This document shows, one piece after another, positions 30,501-39,961 of a stretch of DNA of 64,000 bases. The notes under the pieces are model-generated. The model saw only the letters and a list, made by a program, of their open reading frames with translations. It made no database searches and was not told the origin of the DNA. Each line of letters begins with the position of its first letter. Position 1 is the first letter of the stretch. Source of the DNA: Rhynchopus sp. YZ270_cl-10 (Eukaryota; Euglenozoa; Diplonemea; Diplonemida; Diplonemidae); NCBI GenBank assembly GCA_964035575.1, contig OZ037887.1:1302001-1366000 (forward strand), in the 5' to 3' direction. The translations under genes were made by a program, and so were the position numbers.

Positions 30501-33500
30501 GCTGTTGGGCCACTTGGGCATGTCGCGCGGTGCGAACGATCAGTGCGACATGCTATTGCCGCAGAGCAAGGAGGTCTGCAACACCTGTACGGTGCACTTT
30601 GGCGAAGAAGGCTTCACCGCTCCGTCTCCCTCCAGTCGAGGAATGCTGACAGATCAGGATGACCTCCCCTCCTTTGAAGTCATGGGGACCACCAGGATCC
30701 AGCTGAAGGGCGGGTGCCCAGACAAACACCTGCAGCTGTACAGCGAGCTCTTCCTGAGGGTTCTTATGGACATCCTTGAGTACCAAGACGAGGTGGCCTG
30801 GAAGCGCCTTGCACTGTTCTTCACTGTGTTGCACCGGACACGGACAGAACGAGGGGGCAAGGACCAGGAGCGACGTTTGACGAGCACCTGGGGGAAGGAC
30901 TTGGAGGCTTGGAAGGCTGGCCAGTATGTCGCCCTGTGGGAGCAAACGGTAGAGGAGCGGAAGCCAAGGCCCTCTGGGTGGTCGGATGAGGACACTGACG
31001 AAGGGAGACGGAAGCGCACCATCGCCAAAGCGAGAGCAGGACTCCCGAGCCAGGCCATGTCTTGCGCTACCAGCGACGGCCTCGCCCCACAGACACCGGC
31101 GACGCTGGAAAAGCTTCAGACGAAGCACCCAGCCGCTGCCGACTCCAAGGCCCTGGAGCAGGCGGATTGGCCCCAGCCTCAGGAGGTCCCACCGGTGACA
31201 GTGGTGGAGGTGATGAAGGCCCTGCGGAGCATGCCGAAGTCATCGGCGGCGGGTCCCTCGAACGTGACGGGCGCGCACCTTCGTACACTTTGCCTACAGA
31301 GGCGGGCTAAGGGCACTTTGGCAGCGCTGGCCGCAGTGTTGACGTCTTTGGCACGAGGAAATGCTCCAGTGGAGGTGGCTGAGTTCTTCGCCGGCGCTAA
31401 CTTGGTGGCTCTCCGGAAGCCTGCAAAGGGGCCGGGCCTGGAGGAGGACGTGCGTCCGATTGCGGTTGGGGACACTCTCCGCAGACTGGTGGGAAAGATT
31501 CTGTCGGCGCGAGTGCGGGTGCCTGCTAGGACGCTTCTTCTTCGAGGGAACCAGGTGGGGGTGGCAACGGCAAGGGGGGCGGCAGTGGCGACTGATGTTA
31601 TCTCGCAGTACGCCGTGCGCAACCGCGGAAAAGGTAAAGTCATTTTGAAAATTGACTACCGTAACGCGTTCAACTGCGTAGACCGCCTGTCGATGCTAAG
31701 AGCGGTCGACGCCAACCTCCCCGAGCTGGCCCCATGGGTGCGATGGTGTTACCTGGAGCCCTCCAGCCTGTTTTATGGTGGGGATACCATAAGGTCACAG
31801 CGCGGAGCTCAACAAGGAGATCCCTTGGGCCCGCTTCTCTTCTCCCTGACCATCCACCAGATGGCGCTAGAGCTGAAGGGGCACCCAGGCCTGGATGGGA
31901 CTTTGTGGTACCTCGATGACGGCTCTCTGCGGGGGTCCCCTAAGGCGGTTTTTGAGGCGTACCAGGTTCTGTGCACTCGTAGCTCCGAACTGGGGTTGGA
32001 GGTGAACGCGAACAAGTGTGAGCTCATCTCCACTGGTGGCGTCTCCAAGGAGGATCTCGAGGCCGTGGGGTTCACGTTGAACGAGGGTGGACAGGACGCC
32101 ATGGGTGAAGGCGGGTTCCGGCTGTTGGATGTGGATGGGTTCGACTTCTTGGGCATCCCCATTGGGTCTGCGGCTTTCTGCGAGGAGTACATGGCCCAGA
32201 AGGTGGACGATTCCCGCCGCAACCTGGAAGCCCTTGTGGACCTCGGGGACTCCCAGGCAGCCTTCTACGTACTGAGATACTGCGAAGGCTACTGCCGCAT
32301 GGTGTTCTACATGCGGGGGATCCCACAGTGCGCGGAGTACCTGACGGCCTTTGACGACCTGTTCGACAGGTGCCTGGCTGCGCTTCTGCATGACCCGGAT
32401 GGGGCGCTGCCGGAGTTGGCAAGGGCGCAGGCGGCGCTTCCTGTGGCGCTTGGGGGGCTGGGTATCCGTCGCACAGTGGACCATCGGACGGCTGCGTCCC
32501 TCGCCTCTCAGTCAGGGAACCTGCAACTGTCGCAGGCCTTGGACCCTGCCTTCACCTGGGATGAGGAGAGATGGAACAGCGCGGCTGAGGAGTACAACTC
32601 CAGGGTACCGGTGGCGTTTCACGTGGACAGGGCTCAGCCGAAGAAGATCCTGGAGCAGCAGAGTCTGTCATCTGCGGTGATTGACGCCCAGGCAGACAAG
32701 TTGATGCAACAGCTCTGCATGCGAGACCGAGCACGGATGAAGTCCCTTCTCCTGCCGCTTTCTGGGACGTACCTCACGGCGACACCCTCAGCAAGGAACC
32801 AGATGTCTTCAGCGGACTTTGCGGTTGTGACCCGTTTCCGACTAGGGGTGGCCATCCATGCGGAGGGAACGACTTGCTCGGCATGTCAGGGGGGGCAGAA
32901 AAGGGTTGTCATGGACTCCTTTGGCGACCACACCTTTGGCTGCCCCTACGCCAAACACCGCGTCGCCCGCCACAACGCCTTGCGGGATTCGGTGTACAGA
33001 GCGGCTCAAGGGGCGGGCTTGGACCCTGCTTTGGAGGAGACCGTGAGAGTGGATTTGGAGTCGAAGAAGCGGCCAGGCGACGTCTACCTCCCAGTAGGAG
33101 TGGCGGAAAATGGACCTCGTTGTTTGGACATCACCCACGTGTGCCCCACCTTGCCTTCCTACAGAACAGGGGCCTCGAAGTTTGTGGGCTGGTCGGCGAA
33201 GAACCAGGGCCAGGTCAAACGGGAGAAGCACGAGCGGGATTTGAACAAGATCAACACCAAGTTCTCCCCTATTGTGTTTGAAGCCTTCGGGGGTGCAGGC
33301 GACGAGGCGAACCTCTTGATTGCGCAGCTTGGAGGCCTGACGACGGGACAGACGTCGCACCTGACAGGGTCGGCAGAGTTGCGCATCCGGGAGAGCATTG
33401 CGGTGGCGTACCAGAAAAAGGTCGCATCTTCCTTTCTGGAGCGGGGTGCTATGTGTGTAGGGATTGCCACCCTGAAGCGGGAGCCGTGTGTGGAGGTAGA

Positions 33501-36459
33501 TGTGGCACCGTCTGCAGAGGACATGGACCGGTTTGGACGCCGCAGTGCAGGGGCCGTGGAACCTCTCTGTGATGATGCGAACCCTGACGACGATATGAGT
33601 CGTCCTGCTCCAGACCGGTCGGAGGAGCAGCAGGGGAAGCGCAAGAGGGACGTGAAGCCGGACCACGTGGAGCCACCGAGGAAGCGGACCGGGAGGTTCG
33701 ATTCGGCTACCGTGATTCCGGAAGGGCCGGGTCTCGATGTGGTGCGTGAGTGGGAGTTTTTGCGTGAGTGCCCGGCAGCGCAGAGGCCTCGGGCGACGGA
33801 ACAGGCGGCCAAGCTGGGAGCCTCGAAGGTGACTTGGTCGTTTGTGGCGGGGGACTGTGCTTTTGAGGCTTTGCTCTTCGCCACTGGGCGCACGGATTTG
33901 TCGGTGGAGGGTCTGCGCCAGGCGGCAGTGAAGAAGGTCCAGGGCCGCGCTGATCTGTCGAGTGCGGCTGTCCCTAATTTTGGGGTCTGGCAGCGGCTGA
34001 TGACGAGTGGGGACAGAGGAGACGAGCGTACGTGGGCGGATGCCATTGCAGTGGCGGGGGCAGGGGAGGCTCTTGAGGTATCTGTGGTCATCCTCAACGA
34101 GTTCGCCCGCCCTTCTCTGATGGTGCCAAGAAAACGGCCTAAGGCAGTGGTCCTTCTCCTCCACTCGGGTGATCAGGATGCGGCAGATGGATCCGGCAGT
34201 ATCCCGGGACACTACGAGCCCCTCACCATGGACCCGGCTCTGCAGCAGCACATCCTGTCTTTTGAGGCCACAGGTGGTAAGGGGGAGTGCCAGTCAGAGC
34301 GCCCCATGGCTTTTGTGGGAGCGAGGGAGGCGGAGGCGTCGAACACTTTCCTGCAGTGCGAACAATGCAGCAAGCTCTTCGATGCGTCGGACGCACACTT
34401 CTGCTGTCACACGTGTGGTGGCTTGGCATGTCTGCACTGCGCTCAGGGGTCCAAGCACTGCCCTCTGTCGCAAATTGGCAGGGCGGAATACTTCAGTGCC
34501 CTGTCTTTTTTGCACTCGAATGTTCCGGCTCAGGCTGCCTCTGCGGAGGGGAGCGGAGACCCACCACCTAAACGGGCTCCTTCTCCAGCAGTGCCAGCTC
34601 CCGAGGGCGAGGACGTCGAGGAGGTAGACACGCCAATGGCGGGCGAAGAGGGGCAGCAGGCAGAACAGAAGCAGCAGAAGCACGAGAAGCAACGGAAACA
34701 GCAGAAGCAGCAACAACAAAAGGCGGACCAGGAGAAGAAGGAAGCGTTGCAGCGTGCGTCGGACGCGTGGCAGCAAGCCCTGGAGGTACGGCGGGAGCAT
34801 CGTCGGTCGTGGGGACCGGATTTGGCCGCGCTTCGGGGCACTTTTGGCGACCGCCAGCAGGAGTTGAGTCGTTTCCTGGAGGAACAGAATGTGCGTCTGG
34901 ACCAGGCGAAGGCGGCGGACAGGCATCGTGTGGAGGAGCTGACCGCCAGGCACAAGCGGGAACTCGCAGAGGACGCGAAGAGGATGCATGCGCAGTACTT
35001 GGAAGACTGCGATCGGCACCCCGAAGCAGGAGAGTCGCTCCGGGCGGAGTATGACAGGCAGCGCTGCGAGAGGCATTACGCCATCGCAGCTAAGCATGAG
35101 TTGGAGCAGAAGGCGACCACTCTGTTGTTGACGGCGGTGAACCTCTCCCGACAGCTGGAGGCAGAACGCATGGTGGCATACGGGCGGTGCTTTGGGGTGG
35201 TGTGCGAAGGGCGGCTATTCCTCCCCTGCCATGCGGTGCGGAGAGCGGTGGGCGACGACCCTGAAGGACTCGAACCTGACTGTGTCGGCGACTGGATGGC
35301 TCTCTTTGGTCCTCAAGGTGCTTCTCCGTGCCCGGGCGAGTTCCTGTACTGCTGGGCGACACAGCAGCCGTGGAGTGGGAACGGGGAGGGGGACGGTGAT
35401 TGCCCGGAGTCGGTGGTCGCCCGTCAGGCGGTTAGGAAGATAGCAGGGGAGGCCGGATACTGCGACACCTGGGGCAAGACCAGCGCGGTCATCGTCGTTC
35501 GGGAAGGCAGGGTCAGCTGGGGAACCCCTTCTCGGGATCAGCTGGAGGAGGAGGTGGGGCGACAGGCCGAGGCGGCAGACACCGAGGTGCGTGTGAAGGT
35601 GGAGGAGATGGATGATGATGAGCAGGAGCAGGAGGAGGACCTCGACACCGCGATGGAGGGGGCGGATCGCTCGCATTCTCTGTCAGTGGAAGGCATCCCT
35701 GACCAGAAGAAGCAAGCGAGGGTGAGGGAATTGCTGAGGGCGCAGAGCGAGGCTTGGATGTGGACGGAGGAGGAGCGGACGGAGAGGGGGGGTCTTTTCC
35801 CGTGCCTCACCATGGGGTCGCCGGTGCCTTCTTCTGTGACGAAGTGGATCTCCCTGTTCCACTACCGTCAGGGAGAGAAACAGGATGGCAGACCCTTGTT
35901 GTCACTCCCCCTCTCTACCGCTACTTTCACTCAGTGGTATGAGGTGATGAAGGTGGTGGGTTTGCATGAGTGGTCGGTTAAGGAAAAGTGCAAGGCAAAG
36001 TCGACGTTGCATGCCCTGACGGACAACCGGAGCAGTAGGGGGCAGGCCTTTGCAGCGGAGAGTACAAGGAGGGAGAATGAGGCACGAGCGGCTCGAGAGG
36101 GAATAGGCCGACAACCTCAAGCCTCCTCTTCTTCTTCTTCTTCCTCCACCTCTGCAGGCCGTGGCACTACAACCTCCATCGCCCAACCTGCAGTCTCCAC
36201 TTCTTCCTCCTCCTCATCGGCAGGCCGTGGCAATGCAACCTCCTCCGCCCAACCTGCTCCTTCCCCAGCTCCCAAAGGACCCCAGCGCCATGCAGCTCAG
36301 GGTAGGTCCAACACGTCGAACGTGTTCACCGACTCAGTGGCACAAGCGACGCAGCATGTGCTCTCGCCCCAGGAGGTGCAGAGAGGGCGCAATGGTCGCG
36401 GTGGTGGACAGAAGGGGAGACAGAGCGGAGGAAGGAAGGGGAACAAGGGGAAGAATTAG
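27577..36459 (+). CDS. retrotransposon polyprotein: OTU-like, C2H2, RT, RLE endonuclease, OTU-like, zinc finger
   Basis: 2960 codons from the first ATG, but roughly the first 390 residues are read from the CAG-type repeat and the true start is uncertain. A hydrophobic stretch lies near residues 670-690. An OTU-like cysteine protease candidate is at about 740-890 (STNDCGYVAL and SHFEAVEL). A C2H2 finger follows at about 934-970 (CPFDGC, HMRRH). The RT spans about 1230-1560, with FFAGANLVALRKP, QQGDPLGPLLFSL and YLDD at 1445-1448. The restriction-like endonuclease is at about 1766-1920 (DSFGDHTFGC, KRPGDVYLP, CLDITHV). A second OTU-like domain is at about 2090-2215 (GDCAFEAL, GHYEPL). A Cys-rich finger at about 2261-2300, a long coiled coil (about 2355-2530) and Ser-rich and Gly/Arg-rich tails complete it. 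All catalytic motifs seen are intact. Confidence 0.85.
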   Translation: MRQRQRPGARPARSSSFGKAGSAGEPLLCSSSSSNSRHNSSFNCSSKDFCSSSSNSRSNSRHNSSFNSSSNGFCGSSSNGGSSSVSNSSSSSSSNSVSKSSSSSSSNSRHNSSLNSSSNGFCSSSSNSVSKSSSSNRHNSSFISSSKDFCGSSSNGRSNSSSNSRLNSSFNSSSKDFCSSGSNSRSNSVSKSSSSSSSNSRHNSSFNCSSKDFGSSSSNSRSNSRLSSSFNSSSKDFCSSVSNSRSSSSSNSRHNSSLNSSSNGFCSSSSNSVSKSSSSNRHNSRHNSSFISSSKDFCGSSSNGRSNSSSNSRLNSSFNSSSKDFCSSGSNSRSNSVSKSSSSSSSNSRHNSSFNCSSIDFCSSSSNSRSNSSTNINSRRSNNNLGGGERGMLVFGVSLEGREGQSGCVMMRVWQKGCVQIEFWFDWWCNLWEVFTSLRQPDPCWVVEAPEWGVFVSFAVLDLWKDRRAPTLSHLILWLVGRRTRRTRRGHRSLNWTKSQAGRLRRRKAPCNRPPSPAAHPVFRRIRVADALRGALQCVAIWVLVFVGSELGRSAPHVLGCALFRDAEVLGVGVLRGLCRVRRGWRWLEGASERVRRWTGGIRVAASLVRASVMGVGQLSVCAAEWVWVAWSAGGCLAGFVALVGVARPLGWVLLLEVRRVAARRWTRRIGMAFGMLVVSLLVLLSLLWRAVTPWDLRPAPADPEHPISLSPFALTGGCANVNAPAYTEQAVSVDATLAKFGAKRIPNVSTNDCGYVALHLWDHDTQPDVRAMRKQLYDTAVEVSNRLVQVLGSQEAMTEFANGVTGEAHLNHLGLQLTATASRINIVVVQASEENPLVRITPGSKRVAKSYAESFQAKLPTVVIALCDSHFEAVELVPEVGKTKEGMAEKMRKEARQAVLDTAHLDGIIPTNTTTTAPLATKLGHINADRVFCPFDGCRAGILSSSDAVGGLSRKGLLQHMRRHQADGAYIPDELLGHLGMSRGANDQCDMLLPQSKEVCNTCTVHFGEEGFTAPSPSSRGMLTDQDDLPSFEVMGTTRIQLKGGCPDKHLQLYSELFLRVLMDILEYQDEVAWKRLALFFTVLHRTRTERGGKDQERRLTSTWGKDLEAWKAGQYVALWEQTVEERKPRPSGWSDEDTDEGRRKRTIAKARAGLPSQAMSCATSDGLAPQTPATLEKLQTKHPAAADSKALEQADWPQPQEVPPVTVVEVMKALRSMPKSSAAGPSNVTGAHLRTLCLQRRAKGTLAALAAVLTSLARGNAPVEVAEFFAGANLVALRKPAKGPGLEEDVRPIAVGDTLRRLVGKILSARVRVPARTLLLRGNQVGVATARGAAVATDVISQYAVRNRGKGKVILKIDYRNAFNCVDRLSMLRAVDANLPELAPWVRWCYLEPSSLFYGGDTIRSQRGAQQGDPLGPLLFSLTIHQMALELKGHPGLDGTLWYLDDGSLRGSPKAVFEAYQVLCTRSSELGLEVNANKCELISTGGVSKEDLEAVGFTLNEGGQDAMGEGGFRLLDVDGFDFLGIPIGSAAFCEEYMAQKVDDSRRNLEALVDLGDSQAAFYVLRYCEGYCRMVFYMRGIPQCAEYLTAFDDLFDRCLAALLHDPDGALPELARAQAALPVALGGLGIRRTVDHRTAASLASQSGNLQLSQALDPAFTWDEERWNSAAEEYNSRVPVAFHVDRAQPKKILEQQSLSSAVIDAQADKLMQQLCMRDRARMKSLLLPLSGTYLTATPSARNQMSSADFAVVTRFRLGVAIHAEGTTCSACQGGQKRVVMDSFGDHTFGCPYAKHRVARHNALRDSVYRAAQGAGLDPALEETVRVDLESKKRPGDVYLPVGVAENGPRCLDITHVCPTLPSYRTGASKFVGWSAKNQGQVKREKHERDLNKINTKFSPIVFEAFGGAGDEANLLIAQLGGLTTGQTSHLTGSAELRIRESIAVAYQKKVASSFLERGAMCVGIATLKREPCVEVDVAPSAEDMDRFGRRSAGAVEPLCDDANPDDDMSRPAPDRSEEQQGKRKRDVKPDHVEPPRKRTGRFDSATVIPEGPGLDVVREWEFLRECPAAQRPRATEQAAKLGASKVTWSFVAGDCAFEALLFATGRTDLSVEGLRQAAVKKVQGRADLSSAAVPNFGVWQRLMTSGDRGDERTWADAIAVAGAGEALEVSVVILNEFARPSLMVPRKRPKAVVLLLHSGDQDAADGSGSIPGHYEPLTMDPALQQHILSFEATGGKGECQSERPMAFVGAREAEASNTFLQCEQCSKLFDASDAHFCCHTCGGLACLHCAQGSKHCPLSQIGRAEYFSALSFLHSNVPAQAASAEGSGDPPPKRAPSPAVPAPEGEDVEEVDTPMAGEEGQQAEQKQQKHEKQRKQQKQQQQKADQEKKEALQRASDAWQQALEVRREHRRSWGPDLAALRGTFGDRQQELSRFLEEQNVRLDQAKAADRHRVEELTARHKRELAEDAKRMHAQYLEDCDRHPEAGESLRAEYDRQRCERHYAIAAKHELEQKATTLLLTAVNLSRQLEAERMVAYGRCFGVVCEGRLFLPCHAVRRAVGDDPEGLEPDCVGDWMALFGPQGASPCPGEFLYCWATQQPWSGNGEGDGDCPESVVARQAVRKIAGEAGYCDTWGKTSAVIVVREGRVSWGTPSRDQLEEEVGRQAEAADTEVRVKVEEMDDDEQEQEEDLDTAMEGADRSHSLSVEGIPDQKKQARVRELLRAQSEAWMWTEEERTERGGLFPCLTMGSPVPSSVTKWISLFHYRQGEKQDGRPLLSLPLSTATFTQWYEVMKVVGLHEWSVKEKCKAKSTLHALTDNRSSRGQAFAAESTRRENEARAAREGIGRQPQASSSSSSSSTSAGRGTTTSIAQPAVSTSSSSSSAGRGNATSSAQPAPSPAPKGPQRHAAQGRSNTSNVFTDSVAQATQHVLSPQEVQRGRNGRGGGQKGRQSGGRKGNKGKN
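27661..28735. repeat. imperfect CAG-type repeat with 432-bp higher-order unit
   Basis: An array of CAGCAGTTCCAA- and CAGGCACAACAG-like blocks. A longer unit repeats with a period of 432 bp (27932 corresponds to 28364). Most reading frames on both strands lack stops here, giving Gln-rich, Ser/Asn-rich, Ala-rich and Leu-rich frames. The array immediately follows a 70-bp fragment (27591-27660) of the retroelement's C-terminal region, which normally continues CGGGATCAGCTGG instead. Confidence 0.85.
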
Positions 36460-37433
36460 AGTGAGAGTTAGAGGGTGAGAGTGTGTGTATAGAAGCGTGT
36501 AGAGAATGACAGTTTGCCCCATGTTTATTTTTAACCCTTTTTATTTTGTGTTTTTTGTTCTTTTCATCCTTTGGGGTTTGCCCCCCCCTTTCCCCCCTTT
36601 CCGCCCCCCTTCCTTTTTGTTAATATTTTTGGTTGGCTGCTGGCTAGGACGGGTCTACCCCAGCGACGGCCCTTACCCCTTGGACGAGGCTCTGAGGGTA
36701 GAGGGCAGTCTTGGAGTAAGACCTGTCTAAGAGCCAGGCCAGTGGCATCAGGAGCCATTGGGCCACTTTTATAGATTGTGCAGTAGAGTAGAGTTTGTAC
36801 AGAACTCTTGTCCTTTGAGTTTCTTTTTTCACTCCTTTAGTTTTTCATTTTTACCTTGTGAAGGTCAATTTCAATTTTTCATTTTTCAAAACCACCACAG
36901 GTAAGCACGAGACCCACCATTGTTGTTGTTGATTTTGTTGTGCGTTATTGTTGTTTTCCCCTTTGGGTGTCAGTCAGTCGGGTCAGGTCACACTTACAGA
37001 AGTTCTCAAAAATTTTCACCAAAAAGAAAACTACTAAAAAGATTATGGAACTTCCTTTTTATTTGTTTGTGTGTTACAGAGGAAACGGCTCACTCAATCC
37101 CCTCCTTCTCCTCTCCTCCCCTCCCCAAGACAAAGCAAAATAAAACTACACCGGTAGACAGAGCAACCCTCCCGTCCCATCCCCTCCCCTTTTCCTTTTG
37201 GGAAAAATTGCACTCACATACGACCCTTTTGCTTATTTGCAGGGAAGTGTTGGTTGTAGTTGTCCCACATGCTTTCTATTTTAGTGCCACTAACTGTGTT
37301 TTCAGGCACTGTCTTGCCAGTACAATAGTAAAGTGCCCTTGTCTGGACATCTAGCTGTTTACATACTCGCTTGACTAGTAAGTACCCCCTCTGTCACTGG
37401 ATGTAGATAAAAAAAAAAAAAAAAAAAAAAAAA
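28736..37433 (+). mobile_element. RLE-type non-LTR retrotransposon, apparently complete coding part
   Basis: A single long frame ends at 36459. It is followed by a 3' untranslated region of about 950 bp and a poly(A) tail (37409-37433). Two further copies of the same 3' UTR lie at 39965 and 49425. The restriction-like endonuclease after the RT places it with R2/CRE/NeSL-like elements. No LTRs are present. The 5' boundary is unclear because the frame merges with the CAG-type repeat. Confidence 0.85.
36460..37408 (+). other. 3' UTR of the retrotransposon, with intron-like signals
   Basis: Shared with the other copies at 39965-40946 and 49425-50465. It contains CAG/GTAAGC at 36899-36906, a TACTAA-like site at about 37032, and a pyrimidine-rich stretch ending TTACAG at 37079. 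Together these look like a 179-bp spliceosomal intron, retained in every genomic copy. Confidence 0.6.
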
Positions 37434-37496
37434 GGTATCTAAAAAAAAAAAAAAAAAAAAAAAAAAACCCCTTCTCGGGATCAGCTGGAGGAGGAG

Positions 37497-38420
37497 GTGG
37501 GGCGACAGGCCGAGGCGGCAGACACCGAGGTGCGTGTGAAGGTGGAGGAGATGGATGATGATGAGCAGGAGCAGGAGGAGGACCTCGACACCGCGATGGA
37601 GGGGGCGGATCGCTCGCTTTCTCTGTCAGTGGAAGGCATCCCTGACCAGAAGAAGCAAGCGAGGGTGAGGGAATTGCTGAGGGCGCAGAGCGAGGCTTGG
37701 ATGTGGACGGAGGAGGAGCGGACGGAGAGGGGGGGTCTTTTCCCGTGCCTCACCATGGGGTCGCCGGTGCCTTCTTCTGTGACGAAGTGGATCTCCCTGT
37801 TCCACTACCGTCAGGGAGAGAAACAGGATGGCAGACCCTTGTTGTCACTCCCCCTCTCTACCGCTACTTTCACTCAGTGGTATGAGGTGATGAAGGTGGT
37901 GGGTTTGCATGAGTGGTCGGTTCAGGAAAAGTGCAAGGCAAAGTCGACGTTGCATGCCCTGACGGACAACCGGAGCAGTAGGGGGCAGGCCTTTGCAGCG
38001 GAGAGTACAAGGAGGGAGAATGAGGCACGAGCGGCTCGAGAGGGAATAGGCCGACAACCTCAAGCCTCCTCTTCTTCTTCTTCTTCCTCCACCTCTGCAG
38101 GCCGTGGCACTACAACCTCCATCGCCCAACCTGCAGTCTCCACTTCTTCCTCCTCCTCATCGGCAGGCCGTGGCAATGCAACCTCCTCCGCCCAACCTGC
38201 TCCTTCCCCAGCTCCCAAAGGACCCCAGCGCCATGCAGCTCAGGGTAGGTCCAACACGTCGAACGTGTTCACCGACGCAGTGGCACAAGCGACGCAGCAT
38301 GTGCTCTCGCCCCAGGAGGTGCAGAGAGGGCGCAATGGTCGCGGTGGTGGACAGAAGGGGAGACAGAGCGGAGGAAGGAAGGGGAAAAAGGGGAATAAAA
38401 AGAATCCTAAAAAACCTTAG
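37497..38420 (+). pseudogene. C-terminal fragment of the retrotransposon protein
   Basis: About 300 codons matching the last 300 residues of the 2960-aa frame almost exactly (DQLEEEVGRQAEAADTEV onward, Ser-rich and Gly/Arg-rich tail). It has no start of its own; the stop at 38418-38420 lies inside the inserted element. It contains no catalytic domain. Confidence 0.8.
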
Positions 38421-39961
38421 TTTTTTAGTCTTTACTATAGAGATGTGCGCCACCCACACCACACACACTACACACCCACACACAGCACACCCACACACAC
38501 CCACACACACACACACACACACCCCCTCACCACCAGGGGGATTTGACCAAAAAATCGATTTTTTTAAATAAATAGTTGCTCATCCAAAAGTGAATTTTTT
38601 GGGCTTAACGTGTTGTTTGGGGGTATTGAGGCCCAAAAAAAAATTTTTTTTCAGTCGTGTTCAGAAATTGGACTGCCAAATGACATGTGGCATTCGGCCA
38701 AAAATCAGCTTTTTTGGTCATTTTTACCTTGTAAAACATGACACTTGTGGCATGCTTCCCAGTACACAAAAGTGTATTGAAAAACCTGAAAAAACACATG
38801 TAATATGTGATGGTCAAAAGTGCAAGATTCCTTCGTTAATGAACTTTTTGAGTACCAGTTATACCTGGGGAATATGGTCAGATCACTCTTCAGACCAGCT
38901 GGAGTTTACCACAAAAACACCACTTTTTACAGGCCACCTTTAAAGCAGTTCATGAAGGCATGAGTGAGGTTTTTTTGTACACGTTACCGTGAGCGGGCGC
39001 GCGAAGCGCGCACGCGAACGCCCCGCGGGAAGCGAATAGCTGACCGCCTGCCCAGTGTGTGAGGTCCATACAAAAAAAACCACCTGTAAAAAAAGTGTGG
39101 TCCTCATCATAAGTCCCTTCTTCCTCTCATGTTCTTTCTACCTGATTCTTTCTACCTAATTGGACTGCCAAATGACATGTGGCATTCGGCCAAAAATCCT
39201 AAAAAACCTTAGTTTTTTAGTCTTTACTATAGAGATGTGCGCCACCCACACCACACACACTACACACCCACACACAGCACACCCACACACACCCACACAC
39301 ACACACACACACACCCCCTCACCACCAGGGGGATTTGACCAAAAAATCGATTTTTTTAAATAAATAGTTGCTCATCCAAAAGTGAATTTTTTGGGCTTAA
39401 CGTGTTGTTTGGGGGCATTGAGGCCCAAAAAAAAAATTTAAGACAGTCCTGTTCAAAAAATGGACTGCCAAATGACATGTGGCATTCGGCCAAAAATCAG
39501 CTTTTTTGGTCATTTTTACCTTGTAAAACATGACACTTGTGGCATGCTTCCCAGTACAGGAAAGTGCATTGAAAAACCTGAAAAAACACATGTAATATGT
39601 GATGGTCAAAAGTGCAAGATTCCTTCGTTAATGAACTTTTTGAGTACCAGTTATACCTGGGGAATATGGTCAGATCACTCTTCAGACCATCTGGCGTTTA
39701 CCACAAAAACACCACTTTTTAACAGGGCACTTTTCACCTGAAAAGCCAGTTCATGAAGGCATGAGTGAGGTTTTTTTGTGATGCGTTACCGTGAGCGGGC
39801 GCGCGAAGCGCGCACGCGAACGCCCCGCGGGAAGCGAATAGCTGACCGCCTGCCCAGTGCGTGAGGTGCTTACAAAAAAAACCACCTGTAAAAAAAGTGT
39901 GGTCCTCATCACGTTTCCATGGAAGTGTCACAAGAACGACAGGTTTTTTAGCCCGTCACCA
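38406..39961. mobile_element. nested insertion with 11-bp inverted ends and internal tandem duplication
   Basis: Comparison with the uninterrupted copy at 49420 shows that AGAAT and TAGAGAG are normally contiguous. The insert begins CCTAAAAAACC and ends GGTTTTTTAGCCCGTCACCA, sharing CTAAAAAACCT as inverted ends, with AAT duplicated at the borders. Inside, about 790 bp are tandemly repeated (38406-39197 and 39198 onward), each repeat having a CACACACC microsatellite and a GC-rich palindromic block (38990-39057 and 39786-39858). No transposase is encoded. Confidence 0.75.
38458..38523. repeat. CA-rich microsatellite
   Basis: An ACACACCC/ACAC-rich run, repeated at 39248-39315 in the second internal copy of the insertion. 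Confidence 0.85.

Noticed and set aside
27577-37433. LTR retrotransposon or other capsid-bearing virus-like element
   Set aside because: No LTRs, integrase or capsid. RT is followed by a restriction-like endonuclease and the element ends in poly(A), which fits a non-LTR retrotransposon.
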